This document shows, one piece after another, positions 60,541 to 64,000 of a stretch of DNA of 64,000 bases. Made by a program: the position numbers and the translations under genes. The DNA is taken from positions 9,001,295-9,065,294 of the forward strand of contig NC_049916.1 of NCBI RefSeq assembly GCF_001411555.2, in the 5' to 3' direction. The first letter of the stretch is position 1. Each line of letters begins with the position of its first letter. The notes below the pieces were generated by a model. The model was not told the origin of the DNA. It was given only the letters and a program-made list of their open reading frames with translations, and did no database searches. The stretch comes from Juglans regia. Its lineage: Eukaryota > Streptophyta > Magnoliopsida > Fagales > Juglandaceae.

Positions 60541-62363
60541 TGAACAGAGCGGAAATAGAATCAAATTCAGAATCAGAGAGTCATGCCAAAAGTTTTCAGA
60601 AATCATGTCTTATCCAAAATGAGTACTGAACAAAATCTTCTAAACAGAACAAAATCATATCACAACATCATTTATGCACAAATTTCATATTCGCTCTCTT
60701 TTTCAAAGTTCAGGAACAGAATGTCAAAATTAAGCACATGTCTACACCAGTCATGACAGAAAATACGTTCTTCTTAAACATAATCTCATGAGTAATGCAG
60801 AACAAATATCTGAGGTTGTTTTCAAATTTCTTTTCATAGCAAAACATGCACATTTTCCAAAAAGGACCACAGTTCATTTTATTTAATGCAAAGTCTAGCA
60901 TAGGAACCCCGCTTACCTGAACTTCTTAGCTTTTTCTGAATTCCTCAAAAATGTCAGACAATAATTAATTGTCACCTATAAAATAATCACATAATTCTCG
61001 TAAATTTCCAATTAATCATGAATTTCTATATCTAATCCTAAGCTTCTAAAATAACCTATTTAATTCCTAAAAACCCAAAATTCCATAACCTCGAATTATA
61101 AATCATCACTTTCTAAAAATCATCAATATTGATTTAATAACTTTGACTAAAACATTTAAAAGTCTAACCTATTTATTAATGAAAAACAACTTATAAAGTT
61201 TAATACTAGATAATATAATTATCCCAAAATATTTTAAAATAAACCATAACAATTTTTTTAATAAATACTAAATCATAACTAAAGTGAAAATAATAACATT
61301 ACACCAATATTGTTTACTCTATAAAATAAAACTTTACCTAAAAACATGTTAAAAAATACTTAAGTGATTTTCTGTAAAATTCTTATACTTCCTACAAAGA
61401 CCATGTAAAAAAAGAAAAAAATTTAATATAAACATAATACTAAATTGAAACCACCCAATAATAAGGGTAATATTGTAATTTCATATCCAAAAATATGAAA
61501 TAACTAACTTTACGTAAATTCTTTGAGAAAACAATGAATGAGTTTACGGTGCAACAGTCGGCAAGAGTGATGTGAGGTACTCACCGAGAGTAAATGGCAA
61601 CAGCCAATCGAAGTGGCACTGGAATGAAGACGGCTTCCAGTTGGCCATGGTCTCCGTTGCGTGGTGCTGGGGCTGCGGGGTGCGAGTGAGAGAAACTTGA
61701 CGTGAGGGCAAAAGGAGCAGAGAAAAAAAGAGTGGGGGCAAGAAGGCTCGTCGTGGGCTTACCGAGAGGGACACGACGGACCTGGATGCACCACAGGCGT
61801 GTTTTGGAGGTTCCCACTTGAGGCTGAGCAGTTGGGCGGCGGTGTTGCGGTTCACTATGGAGGGAAGTAGGTGCTCTGCTTTCGGTGGTGCAAAATAGAG
61901 TCTTACGTGAGGCGTTGCTACAGTGCACTGCTGTTGCTGGGCGTTTCGTGGTCGTGGAGGCAGTGGCTATTCCACGATGGTCCCGTGGTTGACACTAGGA
62001 GAACTGGCTGCTAGGCTTCACGCGGTGGTGAGGACGGCACTGAAGTTGGATAGTGGGAAGGTGTATGAGGATTGCTCTATTTTTAGTTGTGAAAACAGAG
62101 GCTCACTGTGTGACTGCAGGTGACTTGGTGGCTTCATGCATGGAGTCTGAGGGAAATACAGGTTAAAGATGGTGACTGTGGTGTACGGCGTAAGAGCCAC
62201 GATCCGTGGAGATGCAGTGCACGGGTTGCGTCGGTTTCGTTTGAGCTGGGCACGGAGGTTGCTGGTGGCAGCAGTATGGATGATGGAGGGCTGGCTTATG
62301 ATTCAAGGTGGTGCGGCAGCTTGGGTTTGGGCAGTAGTTTTACTAGCATCGAATAACATGTGT

Positions 62364-62388
62364 CTATAAATATAATGCGAAAACCCTA
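62364..62388 (-). promoter_or_regulatory. Telo-box and TATA-like core promoter in solo LTR E
   Basis: AAACCCTA at 62381-62388 (+ strand) with a TATA-like 'tataaatata' at 62365-62374 just downstream in minus-strand reading. Same arrangement as in LTRs A and C. Confidence 0.5.
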
Positions 62389-62687
62389 GTGATAAAAGAG
62401 ACATGTGTGTGGATGGAAGGGTAAGCCGTGTGTGTGCATGTATGCTGTGGGCGACGGGAAAATAAGCCGTGTGAAAAAAGAAATAATAGACGGAAGGAGA
62501 AGAAAACAACATACAACATGCGGGGGAAAAAATAAATAAATAAATAAACGGCCAAGATCCCCAAATAAAAAAGAAAATCACTACTCAAGTCCGTAATATA
62601 AAAAAAAAACCTAAAATATCAAGCTCAAATAAATAAATAAATAAAATCCATAGTCCAACTATACCAATTTCTGGTCCAGGTGTTACA

Positions 62688-62850
62688 ATTCTTATATTTA
62701 TTATTTTGAAGTTATTTATAATTTAATTTTATTATTTTTTAAGTTAGTTGTAAGATAGTTTTTACAACTATTATCTTTTAAGCATTAATATGAGTAAGTA
62801 TTAATAATTCTTATGTATATTATTTTTAAATTATTTATATTACAACTCAT
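62688..62850. repeat. AT-rich tandem repeat, right part
   Basis: Continuation of the 59455-59691 array after the attct duplication: 'gttatttataatttaatttt', 'agttgtaagatag' and 'attaatatgagtaag' match the unit on the left. Confidence 0.8.
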
Positions 62851-63055
62851 GAGCACAACCGTTCGAACACTTAAGTGGTTGTTCGAACACGTTAATCCGT
62901 TCGAACGGAATATTATAACGTTTGAATGGTCTCAACCCAAAATCCAAAACATCAATAAGTTCAAACGAAACACTAACTCACAAAACATCACAAACTCATA
63001 TTCAGAAAATACTACAAACATACAACATATATACTTCAAATAGCAACCCTCTAAT
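62851..63055. repeat. GTTCGAAC-rich repeat region (possible CACTA subterminal DNA)
   Basis: Three exact palindromes GTTCGAAC at 62861, 62881 and 62899, plus degenerate copies at about 62920 (GTTTGAAT) and 62959 (GTTCAAAC). Arrays of short motifs of this kind are characteristic of subterminal regions of CACTA elements, and a CACTA transposase lies leftward in the compatible orientation. I could not find a clear CACTA terminus. Confidence 0.5.
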
Positions 63056-64000
63056 AGAAGGGGGGTTGCCAAAAAGATCTATTAGTCTGGAGGCAGACAC
63101 TTAAGCAACAAGAACATATGGATATCACAAAAGGGGAAACAATGGATTGACCATCTATAGAACACAGGTACAGGCGAGCACTTAGAAATTATGAAACAAA
63201 TTCAAAAGGAGGTGGTCACTTCCATAACAGAAAATGAAATCAAGTGGCATCAAAGAGCAAAACAGCATTGGCTCAAGCATGGCGATAGTTTCACTGAATA
63301 CTTCCACATGCAGGCAAGCCAGAGAAGGAAGATCAATGCAATCAAATGCATAAAGGATTCACAGGGAAGATGTGTCACTGAATAGGCAAAAAATTGGAGA
63401 GGTCTTCATAGGTTTTTCCTCCTCCTTATTTACTACTTCTCACCCTTCGAATGTTGAGAACTGCTTGCATGCAATGGGCACAAAGCTAGATATGGAAATG
63501 AAGGCCTAGCTTATAAACCCTTTCACTAGGGAAGACATTACAGCAGCTATTTTTCCAATGAATCCTTTAGGGCGTCCAAGCCCTGATGGATTTCTTGCTC
63601 AATTATATCAAAAACACTTGGAGGTGGTAGGTGAACAAGTGTGCAGTTACGCTCTTAAGTTTCTAAATCATTGTGGCTCACTCAATGATATTAATGATAC
63701 CTTCATTTCCCTCATCCCCAAATTTCAAAGCCCCAAAAAAGTAGCTGACTATAGGCCTATTAGTATTTGTAATGTCTTATACAAGATTGTTTCTAAAACC
63801 ATTGCAAACAGGCTGAAAGCTATTCTGCCCAAGATCATTGCCCCCAACCAGAGTGCATTTGTACCTGGAAGGCTCATCACTGATAACACCCTTGTAGCCT
63901 ATGAGATACTACACTCTATGAACTCAAGAATGAAAAGCAAAAGAGGTTTCATGGCCCTTAAATTGGACATGAGTAAGACCTATGATAAGGAAAAGTGAAA
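63056..64000 (+). pseudogene. Second L1-type LINE: linker and RT N-terminus, running off the window
   Basis: 63191-63385 encodes a segment with KWHQRAKQHWLKHGDSFTEYFH, typical of the region between endonuclease and RT in plant LINE ORF2 (conserved W.....W...GD.NT.FFH). After a stop and a frameshift, 63558-63998 encodes the RT start: NPLGRPSPDGFLAQLYQKH, ISLIPKFQSPKKVADYRPIS, LYKIVSKTIANRLK, NQSAFVPGRLITDN, LKLDMSKTYD. Shortly after this the frame fails (YDKEK then stop). The 5' side appears truncated near 63056, and the catalytic palm is outside the window. Confidence 0.87.

Larger units (their letters stand above)
59692..62687 (-). mobile_element. Solo LTR E (same family as A and C)
   Basis: 2996 bp, TGTAACGCCCCGTTCCC...GGTCCAGGTGTTACA, with the duplication attct (59687-59691 and 62688-62692). 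Its right end is the reverse complement of the start of solo LTR A (7121), and its left end that of the A terminus. No coding internal region. The open frames at 61544-62588 fall in its U3 half. Confidence 0.9.

Noticed and set aside
61544..61928. Overlapping 103- and 115-codon frames on the minus strand
   Set aside because: Located in the U3 part of solo LTR E, overlapping in different frames, with no family similarity.

Overview
This window is nuclear DNA of a dicot, most likely a tree of the walnut/pecan group. The evidence is intron-bearing plant genes, plant chromovirus retrotransposons, and two MITE-like repeats (11148-11356, 40446-40785) of a type I recall as abundant in Juglandaceae. 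The taxon is an inference; I could not search. One host protein-coding gene is clear: an RDR1-type RNA-dependent RNA polymerase on the + strand (26616-30103, four visible exons). Its catalytic core is intact, but the usual N-terminal RRM-like module is not recognisable here. Nearly everything else is transposable-element DNA, largely nested.

Left part (1-24990): a degraded Tekay/Del-like element (E3, minus strand) fills the background. Its LTR starts before the window and ends at 10760; its internal remnant (10761-13656) keeps only gag scraps. Two younger insertions split that LTR: a complete but dead Reina-like chromovirus (E1, 1113-6963, 701-bp LTRs, duplication atctc) and a solo LTR (7121-9811, duplication ggaga). 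A complete 10.1-kb Tekay-like element (E2, 14603-24706, LTRs of about 2.5 kb, duplication tgttt) lies in another LTR-like remnant.

Middle (24990-41530): the RDR1-like gene with a TATA-like box at 26201, then two further LTR insertions downstream. One is a chimeric solo LTR (30732-33352, duplication ctata). The other is a solo LTR (34179-39216, duplication gattt) that carries a second solo LTR inside it (36442-38773, duplication ctttg), which holds a 67-bp higher-order tandem repeat.

Right part (41530-64000): a near full-length but broken L1-type LINE (41531-51890, + strand) split by a 4.5-kb solo LTR (43066-47520, duplication ccatc). Then come an LTR fragment, a truncated Tekay-like element (LTR 53073-56033, internal part to 57763), and a CACTA transposase remnant (57764-58800, minus strand). 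The CACTA flank has an AT-rich tandem repeat split by a solo LTR (59692-62687, duplication attct) and GTTCGAAC-rich DNA at 62861-62966. A second LINE runs off the right end.

The 5-bp target-site duplications were read directly and give a relative insertion order. Most interrupting stops in E2 fit C-to-T or G-to-A transitions, as expected for methylated, silenced repeats. The RDR1-like gene belongs to the small-RNA antiviral and silencing machinery and sits as a gene island inside this nest.
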